From Chryseobacterium sp. (lineage in GTDB: Bacteria > Bacteroidota > Bacteroidia > Flavobacteriales > Weeksellaceae), in assembly GCA_003248755.1 (NCBI GenBank), contig QFQW01000005.1, positions 1 to 64,000 on the forward strand: 64,000 nucleotides of DNA. Direction: 5' to 3'. Within the stretch, counting starts at the first letter, position 1. Every line of letters begins with the position of its first letter. The notes below the pieces were generated by a model. The model had not been told where the DNA came from and searched no databases. It worked only from the letters and a program-made list of their open reading frames with translations. The position numbers and the translations under genes were made by a program. Below, in pieces: positions 34,171 through 43,910 of this stretch.

Positions 34171-35772
34171 ATGCTTTTACTTTTCATATCTATTATCGGA
34201 TTATTGATTCTTAATTTCGGCGTGGGATTAATCATCAATAATATTCTGAAAACCCAAAGTCAGAGCTTTGTTTTGATTTCCTTTTTAGGGATTTTAAGTA
34301 TTACATTTTTACAAACCATAATTGCTTTTTTTTCTCCGCTTAATATTTTTATTGAATCGTTTTTTTTAATTGTCGGATTAGTTGGATTTCTAATTTATTC
34401 CAAAAAGAAAGATTTTTCATATTTTGATTTCAAAAAAAATATCAACTTTTGGTTTTTCTTTTTTGTTGTAATTATTCTTTTCATCGGTTCGTTTTCACCT
34501 TATTTATATGACCATTACAGCTATTACGTTCCCACAATATCGATGCTGAGAGAAGTTGGATTTGTAAAAGGTGTTTCCAATTTAGATTTGCTTTTGGGAC
34601 AATCATCGTTTTGGCATATTTATCAAGCTGGATTTTCAAACATATTAGACGGATTTCTGAGAGCCAATTCTTATTTATTAATTCTATTTTTAATTTATGT
34701 TTATGAAAGAAAACAATGGATTTTATTAATTTTTATTCCCTTTTTTCTGTTATTGATTCAACAGCCAAGTCCGGATTTACCAACTTTTACCATTGCTCTA
34801 ATTGTTCTAAACGAATTATTAAATAATACGGATAGAAAGTTGCTTTTATATTTTTCCATCTTTACATTTTGTATAAAACCAATACTATTTTGGTTGCCAC
34901 TATTAATTTTATCGGAAAGTATTTACAAAAGAAATTTTAAATTCCAAATATTGATTCCATTAGCTGCATTTGGAGTTCTGTTTATCATAAAAAATATTTG
35001 GCTTTTTGGATTTCCGGTTTTTCCAATTTCGGTTTTTGATTTTAATTTGCCTTGGAAACCAAGTCCGGAACTTTTAACTTATTCTTCTCAAATTGGATTG
35101 ATGAAATCTTACGATATGCATTATTCTTATCAGCAGATTTTGGATTTCAATTTTTTGGAAAGAATTTATCATTGGTTTACTATTGGGGTCAAATCTGTTT
35201 TTAATCTTGGAATTGTATTAAGTGTTCTCATTTTAGCATTTTTGGCTTTCAGGAAAAAGGATAAATTTTATACACTGCTTTTTATTTGTGCTTTAATTAA
35301 ATTTATTTTAATTATCATATTTTCAGCGCAATATAGATTTTTTATTGACATTTATTTGATTACATTATTTCTAATTTTAAAAAATATTTCTGAAGAAAAA
35401 GCAACTTTTATCTCAGTTGTTTTTTCAGTTTTAATTTCTGTGATTTTTACCTTTCCGAGTTTTGTAAAAGGCAAATTTCATATGGGGAAATGGATGGCAG
35501 GTTTTCAAATGTCACAATTGATAAAACCAACAGAGTTCAAATCAGAACATCCTAAATCCTATCAGTTGGGAAATCTAAAATTCAGTGCCACAAAAGGATT
35601 GATTGATAAAACTCAATTTCCTGCAATATCACTTTATTGGTTGAAGACGTATAAGTATTACAATATTTTTTCTCAGATTTCAGATAATGGATTTATTCAG
35701 AGAAAATTAACTGAAAAAGAGAAAGTGGAACTCGGAGAAATTATCAAAGACTTGGAAAATTCCAGACCTTGA
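34171..35772 (+). CDS. polytopic membrane protein, GT-C glycosyltransferase-like
   Basis: A 533-residue protein with about 12 hydrophobic segments. The first long loop has SPYLYDHYSYYVPTISMLRE, and an acidic residue in the first extracytoplasmic loop is typical of GT-C enzymes that use lipid-linked sugars. Aromatic/Phe-rich helices and a C-terminal soluble tail follow. It is similar to proteins labelled LIC_10190 family (from memory, low certainty). The ATG overlaps the end of the upstream terminator, so transcription must start inside the terminator region or a later ATG is used; the next methionine is far inside, so this start is kept. Confidence 0.75.
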   Translation: MLLLFISIIGLLILNFGVGLIINNILKTQSQSFVLISFLGILSITFLQTIIAFFSPLNIFIESFFLIVGLVGFLIYSKKKDFSYFDFKKNINFWFFFFVVIILFIGSFSPYLYDHYSYYVPTISMLREVGFVKGVSNLDLLLGQSSFWHIYQAGFSNILDGFLRANSYLLILFLIYVYERKQWILLIFIPFFLLLIQQPSPDLPTFTIALIVLNELLNNTDRKLLLYFSIFTFCIKPILFWLPLLILSESIYKRNFKFQILIPLAAFGVLFIIKNIWLFGFPVFPISVFDFNLPWKPSPELLTYSSQIGLMKSYDMHYSYQQILDFNFLERIYHWFTIGVKSVFNLGIVLSVLILAFLAFRKKDKFYTLLFICALIKFILIIIFSAQYRFFIDIYLITLFLILKNISEEKATFISVVFSVLISVIFTFPSFVKGKFHMGKWMAGFQMSQLIKPTEFKSEHPKSYQLGNLKFSATKGLIDKTQFPAISLYWLKTYKYYNIFSQISDNGFIQRKLTEKEKVELGEIIKDLENSRP

Positions 35773-35797
35773 TTCCCCTAAAAAATCTCTATCTTTG
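35769..35797 (+). promoter_or_regulatory. ruvB promoter
   Basis: TTG (35769-35771, within the stop codon of the previous gene), 18 bases, TATCTTTG (35790-35797). Good -7 box, partial -33. Confidence 0.55.
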
Positions 35798-35861
35798 AAT
35801 ATCATTTTAATTAAATTCACTTTGGATTTAATTCTTCATTTTTAATTATTAATTAGTAGTA

Positions 35862-36884
35862 ATGCCCGATTTTTTACATCCCGATAAAGACAATTATTCT
35901 GACGACGATTTGATTCAGGAAGAAAAAATCCGCCCGCAGAGTTTCAGAGATTTTGCAGGGCAAAGGAAAACATTAGACAATCTGGAAGTTTTCGTAGCAG
36001 CAGCTAAAAACCGAGGTCACGCACTTGACCATGTTCTCTTACACGGTCCGCCGGGATTAGGAAAAACAACATTGTCACATATTATTGCTAACGAATTAGG
36101 TGTTAATTGTAAAATTACATCTGGCCCAGTTTTAGATAAACCGGGGAGTTTGGCTGGATTACTTACAAATCTTGAAGAAAACGACGTCCTTTTTATAGAC
36201 GAGATTCATCGTTTATCACCGATTGTGGAAGAATATCTGTATTCTGCGATGGAGGATTATAAGATCGATATAATGCTGGAAACTGGTCCCAATGCAAGAA
36301 GCGTTCAGATTGGGCTCAATCCTTTTACATTGATTGGTGCAACCACAAGAAGTGGAATGTTGACCAAACCAATGCTTGCAAGATTCGGAATCCAAAGCCG
36401 GTTAGAATATTATACGATTGAACTTTTGGGAATGATTATCGAAAGAAGTGCACGTGTCTTAGGTGTGAAAATTTACGAAGATGCCGCACTCGAAATTGCC
36501 AGAAGGAGCCGCGGAACACCTAGGATTGCGAATGCGCTTCTGAGAAGAGTTCGTGACTTTGCCGAAATCAAAGGTAACGGAGAAATTGAAATCGAAATTA
36601 CAAAATTTGCACTGAATTCATTGAATGTTGACGAATTCGGATTAGATGATATGGACAATAAAATAATGCGTGTAATGATAGAGAATTTCCGAGGAAAACC
36701 AGTTGGGATTTCTGCGCTTGCAACTTCTATCGGAGAAAATCCGGAAACTTTGGAAGAGGTTTATGAACCGTTTTTGATTCAGGAAGGCTTTATAATTAGA
36801 ACTCCAAGAGGAAGAGAAGTGACGGACAAAGCTTACAAACATTTGAGGATTTCCAGACCTAAAAATCCGGGCGAACTTTTTTAA
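35862..36884 (+). CDS. ruvB: Holliday junction branch migration helicase RuvB
   Basis: Hexameric AAA+ motor that drives branch migration with RuvA. The 340-residue protein has Walker A GPPGLGKTT (residues 62-70), Walker B LFIDEIHRL (about 110-118), sensor I GATTRSGML, the arginine-finger region RSRGTPRIANALLRRVRDFA, and the C-terminal winged helix (EEVYEPFLIQEGFIIRTPRG). It is not next to ruvA or ruvC. Followed nine bases later by a VWA lipoprotein gene. Confidence 0.98.
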   Translation: MPDFLHPDKDNYSDDDLIQEEKIRPQSFRDFAGQRKTLDNLEVFVAAAKNRGHALDHVLLHGPPGLGKTTLSHIIANELGVNCKITSGPVLDKPGSLAGLLTNLEENDVLFIDEIHRLSPIVEEYLYSAMEDYKIDIMLETGPNARSVQIGLNPFTLIGATTRSGMLTKPMLARFGIQSRLEYYTIELLGMIIERSARVLGVKIYEDAALEIARRSRGTPRIANALLRRVRDFAEIKGNGEIEIEITKFALNSLNVDEFGLDDMDNKIMRVMIENFRGKPVGISALATSIGENPETLEEVYEPFLIQEGFIIRTPRGREVTDKAYKHLRISRPKNPGELF

Positions 36885-36893
36885 ATAATCAAT

Positions 36894-37733
36894 ATGAGAT
36901 TTCTATTTCTTATTTTATTTTTTTTGAATTGTACAAGTGGTGGAGAAAAGCAATCGCAAAAGAATGAAATCAAAGATAGTTCTATAGAGAATATTGCTAT
37001 TCTTATAGACTCCTCTATTACGATGACCTCGCCTGATTTTGAGCCAAATCGATTTACAGTTACTATTAATACAATTCGAAAAATAATTGAGAACAAAAAA
37101 GAAAATCAATCATTTTCAATTGTGTTTTTTTCGGGAAATTCTTATTTAGCTTGTTCTTTAACAGAAAAAAAAGAAAACTTATTAGCACTATTGAATGAAA
37201 ATTCTGAAAAATTAATTCACAAATTTGCCTTTCAATTAAGATCAGGAACCAATATTCCCGATGGAATTTTGAATGGAATTTATTCATTAAAATCCGCAAA
37301 ATCAGGAACAAAATCTATTTTGATTTTTTCTGACGGACCAACCAATGTTCATAGTTTTCCCATTAATGCCGTGAAAGATCAATTGTTAAAAGATAATATC
37401 ACATTAAACTCAATAATAATTTCACCGAAAGATTTTGAACTTTCGCCAACAGGAACGGATGAATTTGGGAAAATAATTTTTAAAAAAGTGAGAGTGAAAC
37501 CTTTTGATAAAGAATTGTCAGAATTATCAAAGTCTACCAATGGTTTCAACAAAATATTTCAAACCAATATTGATTTTGATAGTTTTGATTTTCAAAAAAT
37601 TGAAAAGTCAGATATTTTTAACAATAAAAAATCAAAAGCAATTTCCCAAAATATGTCTGAAAAAAACGAAAAAATATATCAAGTTATAAGAAAAAGAAAT
37701 GATAGTTTAAAAAATGTCTTTGAACAAAAGTAA
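36894..37733 (+). CDS. lipoprotein with von Willebrand factor A domain
   Basis: A 279-residue protein with a short lipoprotein signal (FFLNC, Cys13) and a VWA domain. The metal-ion site is recognisable: D-S-S-I-T in ILIDSSITM, the threonine in RSGTNIPDGIL, and the aspartate in ILIFSDGPTN. The first motif ends in T instead of the second serine of DxSxS. BatA/BatB-type VWA proteins in Bacteroidetes are stress-related; here the domain is lipid-anchored and not in a bat operon. The C terminus is Lys/Asp-rich. Nine bases after ruvB, so possibly co-transcribed. Confidence 0.85.
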   Translation: MRFLFLILFFLNCTSGGEKQSQKNEIKDSSIENIAILIDSSITMTSPDFEPNRFTVTINTIRKIIENKKENQSFSIVFFSGNSYLACSLTEKKENLLALLNENSEKLIHKFAFQLRSGTNIPDGILNGIYSLKSAKSGTKSILIFSDGPTNVHSFPINAVKDQLLKDNITLNSIIISPKDFELSPTGTDEFGKIIFKKVRVKPFDKELSELSKSTNGFNKIFQTNIDFDSFDFQKIEKSDIFNNKKSKAISQNMSEKNEKIYQVIRKRNDSLKNVFEQK

Positions 37734-37808
37734 TTTCAACAAATACCGTTTCGGGTAACAGACAATTTATTTCTTATAAATTTTCTTATATTAGTAAAAA
37801 ACAATTCT

Positions 37809-38675
37809 ATGAAGTTATATCCAATCCAATGCGGAAAATTCAAATTAGATGGAGGTGCAATGTTCGGTGTTGTTCCAAAAATGCTTTGGGAAAAAACAAA
37901 TCCGGCTGATGAAAGAAACCTTATCGAATTAGGAACTCGTTCTCTTTTGGTAGAAGACGGCAAAAAATTAATCCTAATCGATTGTGGACTTGGAAATAAA
38001 CAAGATGAAAAATTCTTTGGACATTATTCACTTTGGGGTGACGACTCCTTAGATAAAAACTTGAAGAGATACGGATTTGTAAGAGAAGATATTACGGATG
38101 TTTTTTTGACGCATCTTCATTTTGACCATTGCGGTGGTGCAGTAGAGTGGAATGATGACAAATCTGGTTACCGACCAGCGTTCAAAAATGCACATTTCTG
38201 GACGAACGAAAACCATTGGAAATGGGCAACTGAACCCAATCCAAGAGAGAAAGCAAGCTTTCTGAAAGAAAATATCCTTCCATTGGAAGAAAGCGGACAA
38301 CTCAATTTTTTGCCATTACCAACAACAGGGAATTATGGATTTGCTCCCGATTTGAAAATGGATATCATCTTTGTTGACGGACATACAGAAAAACAAATGC
38401 TTCCCGTTCTTCAGTATCAGGAAAAAACAATTGTTTTCGCAGCAGATTTGATTCCTACCGTTGGTCATATTCCACAAGTTTATGTTATGGGTTATGATAC
38501 GCGACCATTGCTGACAATGGAAGAAAAAGGAAAGTTCTTGAAGCAATGTGTGGACAACGAATATCTTTTGTTTTTCGAACATGATGCTCATAACGAATTG
38601 GCGAGCCTTAAAATGACAGAGAGAGGTGTGAAGCTAGACCAGATATTTAGTTTTAATGAAGTTTTTGGATATTAA
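37809..38675 (+). CDS. MBL-fold metallo-hydrolase
   Basis: A 288-residue cytoplasmic metallo-beta-lactamase fold protein. The metal motif THLHFDHCGG has His102, His104, Asp106 and His107; further ligands are the histidine in IFVDGHTEKQ, the aspartate in FAADLIPT and the histidine in FFEHDAHNE. It resembles the AttM/AiiB or quorum-quenching-like group as well as general hydrolases; the substrate is unknown. The stop is three bases before coaE, so the two are co-transcribed. Confidence 0.92.
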   Translation: MKLYPIQCGKFKLDGGAMFGVVPKMLWEKTNPADERNLIELGTRSLLVEDGKKLILIDCGLGNKQDEKFFGHYSLWGDDSLDKNLKRYGFVREDITDVFLTHLHFDHCGGAVEWNDDKSGYRPAFKNAHFWTNENHWKWATEPNPREKASFLKENILPLEESGQLNFLPLPTTGNYGFAPDLKMDIIFVDGHTEKQMLPVLQYQEKTIVFAADLIPTVGHIPQVYVMGYDTRPLLTMEEKGKFLKQCVDNEYLLFFEHDAHNELASLKMTERGVKLDQIFSFNEVFGY

Positions 38676-38678
38676 ATT

Positions 38679-39305
38679 ATGGATATAAAAGATACAATCT
38701 CAACCCAGGAAGAAGATGTTCCCATACCCAGGATAATTGGATTGACCGGTGGAATCGGTTCCGGGAAAACATCTGTTGCAAGAATTCTAGAAGGAAAAGG
38801 ATTTCCGGTATATTACTCGGATGATGAAGCTAAAAATATTGTTAACAGAGATTCTGCTCTCAAGGAGAAAATCATCGAGCTTTTAGGTAAAGAAGCTTAT
38901 TCGGATGGAATTTATAACAGAAAATATGTTGCCGATAAAGTCTTCAATGATTCGGAGCTTTTGGAACAATTGAATCATCTGATTCATCCTGCTGTAAGAA
39001 TTGATTTTGAAAACTGGGTTGCTTCCCAAGATTCTGAATTTGTTTTTAAAGAAACGGCGCTTCTTTTTGAACTTAAATTAAATCAAGAATGTTATAAGTC
39101 TCTTCTGATTACTGCTGACGATAATCTCAGAATCAAAAGAACAATGGATAGAGATGGCAAAACTTATAGAGAGGTAGAAGCTGTCATTCAAAAACAAATG
39201 CCTGAAAAGGAAAAATGTAAATTGGCAGATTATATCATTCACAACAATTCTGACCAAGAAAGTTTACGAGTTGCAACTGAAGGTTTTTTAGAAGACCTTA
39301 ATTAA
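38679..39305 (+). CDS. coaE: dephospho-CoA kinase
   Basis: Last step of coenzyme A synthesis. The 208-residue P-loop kinase has GLTGGIGSGKTS (residues 21-32), the YSDDEAKNI region, LNHLIHPAVR (conserved His-Pro) and the LID-like TMDRDGKTYREVEA. About 18 extra residues precede the P-loop (MDIKDTISTQEEDVPIPRI); the ATG at 38679 directly follows the MBL gene. Followed by a strong bidirectional terminator. Confidence 0.96.
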   Translation: MDIKDTISTQEEDVPIPRIIGLTGGIGSGKTSVARILEGKGFPVYYSDDEAKNIVNRDSALKEKIIELLGKEAYSDGIYNRKYVADKVFNDSELLEQLNHLIHPAVRIDFENWVASQDSEFVFKETALLFELKLNQECYKSLLITADDNLRIKRTMDRDGKTYREVEAVIQKQMPEKEKCKLADYIIHNNSDQESLRVATEGFLEDLN

Positions 39306-39324
39306 AAAAATAAACTTAAAAATA

Positions 39325-39357
39325 AAACACCCCGAATCATTGATTCGGGGTGTTTTT
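39325..39357. terminator. bidirectional rho-independent terminator
   Basis: A 14-base perfect stem (AAACACCCCGAATC and its complement) with a tiny ATT loop, flanked by A and T runs, between convergent coaE and the T9SS metalloprotease gene. Confidence 0.85.
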
Positions 39358-39380
39358 GTTATTTCAATAAACTAAGTTTT

Positions 39381-42281
39381 TTAGTTCTTGATAAATTTAG
39401 TTTGAGATTTTTCTCCGTTAGATTCTATTGATAAAATGTAAACACCTTTTGTCAATTTAGAAACATTTACTTTTCCGTCTGTAGTTCCTTGGTTAACTAG
39501 TTGTCCACCTACAGAGTAGATTTCGAATTTAGTTTTAGAAGAAATATTAGAAATATTAATCACGTCAACTGCAGGATTTGGATAAATATTAATGTTATTT
39601 TTCTTAACATCTGATACTGCTAATTGTCCAATATTTACACTATAGTCTTCTACTTGTCCATAAGTAGAGGTTCCACAAGGTGCTGAATTTGGTCCTAAAG
39701 AAGAATCGTGTAAACGAACTCTCATACGTGTTTTTCCAATTGCAGCTGTTGCCGGGATAGTAATTGTTCCTGTCCAAGGAGATAGTTTAATTCCTGATGT
39801 TAATACTAATTCACCTGCATCTTCAAAATCACCATCTTGATTAAGATCTATCCAAACTAGAACTTGGTCAGAAGAATATGATGTTCCTGAAAATGATGCA
39901 GAGAAGTTGTAGCCTTGTCCTGCACTTACGTTAGCAACTACTGTCGTAAAATCTTCATAACCTGCTGTAGAAGTAGAGTTATTGGTAATATTAGCAAATG
40001 TCACATTCGATATTTTTTCAAAGCTGGTGCTTGTTGCTCCGGCTGTACAATATTCTATACCTTTTGTAGAGAAAGTTAAGCTTGCATATGCACCAACAGA
40101 TCCAGAACATACGGCTGCTACACTTACATCATAAGATGTGTTAAGTGTTAATTGTGTAAGGGTGTAAGTGTTGGATGTCAGATTGTTAACTTCTGTCCAA
40201 TTAGACTCGGAAGTTTTCTTATATCTCAAATTATATGTTGCATTAGCCACAGCATCCCAATCAATTTTTGCTGTTGTTTGTGTAATGCTATTAGCTGCAA
40301 GGGCTGCTGGAGCAGTACCGTCACAAGCCACGACTTGTGAAACTGTAACTTTACCAACCGCATAGAAGATATTTCCTAAAGCGGATACTCTAACTATAGG
40401 TTGAGCGTTGGTTGCTAAGGCAGAAAAGTCTAAATCTTCTGTACCATCATTTGGTGTAGATTCTTTTAATACTGTCCAAGTAGTACCATTATTTGTTGTA
40501 TAATCTATTTTAACATTTGCAACATTATATGGAGAAGCATTCGTTCCAACTACGTCCCAAGAGAATGTGCTTGTAGCATTGTTATACACTTTTGTAGAAG
40601 TTACTTTAAATGGACCGGCAGTACCCACAGTAACTTTCTGGGAGCCGTATTGTGTTTGCTGTTGCGCAACGTTAGGATTGTTGTCTCTTACAGTTACTTT
40701 GAAGTTGGTAGTTCTGGCAACGGTAGAAACAGCTTCCCAATCTGCGGTACTTTTTAGATTTCCAGCTAAAACAGTACTTAGTTTAGGGAAATATCTTGTT
40801 GGGCTTGTAGTAGGATTCCAAGATCTAAATGTCGGACCATTTGTATTGTTACCTAAGTTACTGCTTGTAGTAGCAGAAGTTGCGCTATCTGTTTGTTCCC
40901 AGCAATAAGTAATAGGATTACCTTCTGGATCTGAAGCCTGAGCTGTCAATACAAAAGCAGTGCTTTTTGGTATAGTAACATCTGCCATAGCTGTTACTAC
41001 AGGTGGTTGATTTGCTATAGGCGTTTCTATATCACAAGTTTTAGATATTAGATTTGTCTGAATCTGAATAATACTATTGATATGGAAATAAGGGTCGGAG
41101 TGAGCTTGTAAATCTGTTGCCCCGGTAATACCTGCATATCCCATAATAGAAGATCCTGATCCTGGCTCGACATTCTGACCAGTACCTTCAAGACTCATTG
41201 AAAAGGTGTGGTTACCCCCTAACTGATGTCCCATTTCATGAGCTACATAATCGATATCAAAATTATCTCCCTCAGGTATTCCATCTGCGGGTGAAGTAAT
41301 TCCAGAACCTTTTCCATTTGCAGTTGGTACACCACTTGAGTTCATAGCCGGGCTTATGCATACACAACCAATACAACCAGCATTACCACCACCACCAGAT
41401 GCACCAAACATATGTCCGATGTCATAGTTTGCTTCGCCAGCAGCTGCAGTAATAGCTTTTTGTGTTGAAAGGTTCCAGCTACTCAATGATGTTGAAAAAG
41501 GGTCTGTTGCTGGATCCGTATAAATCAAGGTAGGGAAATCCTGTAATATTAAATGAAGGGCAAAATCATTTTCAAAGACAGCATTACAACGTGTCAATGT
41601 TGCATTGATTGCAGTCAAAGCTCCGGCAACTGTTCCTCCATGATAGATTGTGTATTCTCCATTTACAGTCATTGCAAGACGCATTGTTCTGTACTTTTGA
41701 TCCGAAGATTTTGCAAAATTCCTAGAATCATTAGCAAAGGTAGATCCTTGAGAAAGTTTCTCAATTTGTTTTTTTGTCAATGCGGGTTCTGTACTTTCGC
41801 ATAACCAAGTTCCATTGGTACCGCTGCTTTTATTCGTTTTCGGATGGACACCATAGACGGTTTTTTCTTTGTTCTGTGGCTCAACAAATTCATAAACACC
41901 ATTTTTGATAATCATGGATTGGAAATCATTAGGAGCTACAGAAAATCTAACATATTTTTCAGGATCGTCGATACCTGTTCCAACATAAGATCCTAGCTGG
42001 TATTTATCGGCTAAAGATTGTACCACTACTGGTAAGCTGTAAACCGCAAATTTTTCAATTTTACCCTCCAAAGTTGGAATTGCAATCACAACAGGTTTGC
42101 TGTTTTTTCCTGTTGGTTGAGCTTGGGTTAATTGTGAACGAATAGCATCCAAATCAACATTGTAAAATTTGGTAGCACCAGTTTGACGTAGATTTTCTCC
42201 TGTCATGGAAGTAGGAGACCATTGAGCAAAAACTCCGGCTATCATTCCAAAAGATAGAAGCGTAGTAAAGATTTTCTTCAT
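39381..42281 (-). CDS. T9SS-secreted reprolysin-like metalloprotease
   Basis: A 966-residue extracellular zinc peptidase. It has a signal peptide, a propeptide of about 190 residues, then an M12B-type catalytic domain with the zinc motif HEMGHQLGGNH (His348, His352, His358), followed by SIMGYAG (Met-turn). Next are a cadherin/Ig-like region, a fibronectin type III domain (about 655-740: ITQTTAKIDWDAVANATYNL), a GEVED-type domain with DLNQDGDFEDAGEL and YGQVEDYSV, and a type A T9SS sorting domain (INIYPNPAVDVINI, KGVYILSIE, QTKFIKN). It would be exported by T9SS and degrade external proteins. Confidence 0.93.
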   Translation of the reverse strand: MKKIFTTLLSFGMIAGVFAQWSPTSMTGENLRQTGATKFYNVDLDAIRSQLTQAQPTGKNSKPVVIAIPTLEGKIEKFAVYSLPVVVQSLADKYQLGSYVGTGIDDPEKYVRFSVAPNDFQSMIIKNGVYEFVEPQNKEKTVYGVHPKTNKSSGTNGTWLCESTEPALTKKQIEKLSQGSTFANDSRNFAKSSDQKYRTMRLAMTVNGEYTIYHGGTVAGALTAINATLTRCNAVFENDFALHLILQDFPTLIYTDPATDPFSTSLSSWNLSTQKAITAAAGEANYDIGHMFGASGGGGNAGCIGCVCISPAMNSSGVPTANGKGSGITSPADGIPEGDNFDIDYVAHEMGHQLGGNHTFSMSLEGTGQNVEPGSGSSIMGYAGITGATDLQAHSDPYFHINSIIQIQTNLISKTCDIETPIANQPPVVTAMADVTIPKSTAFVLTAQASDPEGNPITYCWEQTDSATSATTSSNLGNNTNGPTFRSWNPTTSPTRYFPKLSTVLAGNLKSTADWEAVSTVARTTNFKVTVRDNNPNVAQQQTQYGSQKVTVGTAGPFKVTSTKVYNNATSTFSWDVVGTNASPYNVANVKIDYTTNNGTTWTVLKESTPNDGTEDLDFSALATNAQPIVRVSALGNIFYAVGKVTVSQVVACDGTAPAALAANSITQTTAKIDWDAVANATYNLRYKKTSESNWTEVNNLTSNTYTLTQLTLNTSYDVSVAAVCSGSVGAYASLTFSTKGIEYCTAGATSTSFEKISNVTFANITNNSTSTAGYEDFTTVVANVSAGQGYNFSASFSGTSYSSDQVLVWIDLNQDGDFEDAGELVLTSGIKLSPWTGTITIPATAAIGKTRMRVRLHDSSLGPNSAPCGTSTYGQVEDYSVNIGQLAVSDVKKNNINIYPNPAVDVINISNISSKTKFEIYSVGGQLVNQGTTDGKVNVSKLTKGVYILSIESNGEKSQTKFIKN

Positions 42282-42300
42282 ACTTTAATTAATTTAATTT

Positions 42301-42308
42301 CAAATATA
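42301..42308 (-). promoter_or_regulatory. -7 box of the T9SS metalloprotease gene
   Basis: Minus strand reads TATATTTG, a full TAnnTTTG match, 19 bases before the start codon. The -33 region has only a partial match (CTTT). Confidence 0.5.
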
Positions 42309-42330
42309 GGACATTTGAAATTATTAAAAG

Positions 42331-42359
42331 AAAAAAAGCATCAATAATATTGATGCTTT
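42331..42359 (-). terminator. rho-independent terminator
   Basis: A stem of about 11 pairs (42335-42345 with 42349-42359) and an A run on the left (U tract on the minus strand), just after the GlsB-like gene. Confidence 0.75.
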
Positions 42360-42390
42360 GATAATTTTTTGTTGGTTATGTTGAATTTAG

Positions 42391-42642
42391 TTACTTATTT
42401 GTAATGATTCGATACAAAAACAATAAAATAACAGATCCTCCAATTGCTACCAAAAAGCTGGAAAAATTGAAGCCTGTTACATCCACGCCTAAAAGCATGG
42501 ACCCTAACCATCCGCCCAGCATTGCTCCAAGTATTCCGATAATAATTGTTACAATCCATCCCCCAGGATCATTACCGGGATGAATTGCTTTTGCAATAGC
42601 TCCAGCTATAAGACCAAAAATAATCCAAGTTAAAATACCCAT
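42391..42642 (-). CDS. GlsB/YeaQ/YmgE family membrane protein
   Basis: An 83-residue glycine-rich inner-membrane protein with three hydrophobic segments. The family pattern is clear: GILTWIIFGLIAGAIAKAI at the start, HPGNDPGGWIVTIIIGILGA and GGWLGSMLLG. Members are general stress-associated, but the mechanism is unknown. It lies 32 bases downstream of ftsY on the same strand. Confidence 0.92.
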   Translation of the reverse strand: MGILTWIIFGLIAGAIAKAIHPGNDPGGWIVTIIIGILGAMLGGWLGSMLLGVDVTGFNFSSFLVAIGGSVILLFLYRIITNK

Positions 42643-42674
42643 AGTTTAAATTTTTAATGTTAATATTTGTGACT

Positions 42675-43628
42675 TTATCTTTTTTTGAAAAAAGAATCAA
42701 CAAATTCCATACCATCAAAAATCTGTAAATCTTGTATTTTTTCTCCTACTCCTATATATTTGACAGGAATTTGGAATTGATCGGATATTCCTATTACAAC
42801 ACCGCCTTTTGCAGTGCCGTCAAGTTTTGTTACAGCTAATGCGGTAACTTCTGTAGCAGCTGTAAATTGTTTTGCCTGTTCAAAAGCATTTTGTCCGGTT
42901 GAGCCATCCAAAACTAATAAAACTTCATGAGGAGCATCAGGAATGACTTTCTGCATCACACGTTTTATTTTGGAAAGTTCATTCATCAGATTTACTTTGT
43001 TGTGCAGTCTTCCGGCTGTATCTATAATGACAACATCTGCATCTTGAGCAACTGCCGATTGAACAGTATCAAATGCAACAGAGGCAGGATCGGAGCCCAT
43101 ACTTTGCTTTACGATAGGAACACCGACTCTTTCACTCCAGATCACCAATTGATCAACCGCAGCAGCACGGAAAGTATCTGCTGCTCCAAGAACAACTTTT
43201 AATCCTTGAGATTTGAATTGATTCGCTAGCTTTCCAATTGTTGTGGTCTTTCCTACACCATTTACCCCAACAACCATTATGACATATGGTTTTTTAGAGG
43301 TGTCAATATTATCTGTATTAAGATGTGGGTTATCCAAAAGAAGCCCGGAAATCTCTTCTCTTAAAATCCGATTAAGTTCAGAAACATTGACATATTTATC
43401 CCTTGCAACTCTATCTTCGATTCTTTTGATAATTTTGATTGTAGTTTCTGCACCTACATCGGAAGCGATTAGAACTTCCTCGAGATCATCTAATACCTCA
43501 TCATCAACCGTATTTTTGCCAACAACAGCTCTGGAGATTTTGTCAAAAAAACCCTGACTTGATTTTTCCAGACCTTTGTCAAGTGTTTCTTTATCTTCTT
43601 TTTTAAATATTTTTTTGAACCAGCTCAT
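42675..43628 (-). CDS. ftsY: signal recognition particle receptor FtsY
   Basis: GTPase that docks SRP-bound ribosomes at the Sec translocon. The 317-residue NG-domain protein has G1 GVNGVGKTTT (residues 121-130), the ADTFRAAAVDQL insertion box, DTAGR (203-207), TKLDGTAKGG and GVGEKIQDLQIFD. The acidic A domain is almost absent, as in other Bacteroidetes. It follows the ribosomal gene cluster rpmB-rpmG-DUF4295 but is separated by a terminator. Confidence 0.97.
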   Translation of the reverse strand: MSWFKKIFKKEDKETLDKGLEKSSQGFFDKISRAVVGKNTVDDEVLDDLEEVLIASDVGAETTIKIIKRIEDRVARDKYVNVSELNRILREEISGLLLDNPHLNTDNIDTSKKPYVIMVVGVNGVGKTTTIGKLANQFKSQGLKVVLGAADTFRAAAVDQLVIWSERVGVPIVKQSMGSDPASVAFDTVQSAVAQDADVVIIDTAGRLHNKVNLMNELSKIKRVMQKVIPDAPHEVLLVLDGSTGQNAFEQAKQFTAATEVTALAVTKLDGTAKGGVVIGISDQFQIPVKYIGVGEKIQDLQIFDGMEFVDSFFKKR

Positions 43629-43690
43629 TCCTAAATATAAATGATTTTTATGATAATCTATAATGATTTTCTTTGAAGCAAATATAACAA

Positions 43691-43721
43691 AAAAACTACC
43701 CTATATGATAGAGTAGTTTTT
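43691..43721 (-). terminator. rho-independent terminator after DUF4295
   Basis: Stem of nine pairs, one mismatch, then four pairs (43691-43704 with 43708-43721), loop ATG, and an A run on the left. It separates the ribosomal genes from ftsY. Confidence 0.75.
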
Positions 43722-43741
43722 GTATTGTATCGGTTGATAGT

Positions 43742-43891
43742 TTATTTTTTAAGATAACCGTCAACTTCGTCAGCATTCATTACTTTTTCTTCAAAAACGT
43801 AAGCACCTGATTTATCAGACTTAACCATTTTGATAACTTTCGTCATTTTTTTTGACGATGTTTGTAGGGTTGCTACTACTTTCTTTGCCAT
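43742..43891 (-). CDS. DUF4295 protein, ribosome-associated context
   Basis: A 49-residue basic protein, read by eye: it starts MAKKVVATLQTSSKKMTKVI and ends NADEVDGYLKK. DUF4295 is specific to Bacteroidetes and nearly always follows rpmG, as here (19 bases away). The small size, basic N terminus and the constant neighbourhood of L28 and L33 suggest a ribosomal or translation-linked role (inference). Ends before a terminator. Confidence 0.93.
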   Translation of the reverse strand: MAKKVVATLQTSSKKMTKVIKMVKSDKSGAYVFEEKVMNADEVDGYLKK

Positions 43892-43910
43892 TGTAAATTA
43901 TGTTTATAAA

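Noticed and set aside
40567..40908. 113-residue plus-strand ORF opposite the T9SS metalloprotease
   Set aside because: Antisense shadow of Thr/Ala/Val-rich domains; no start context or family.
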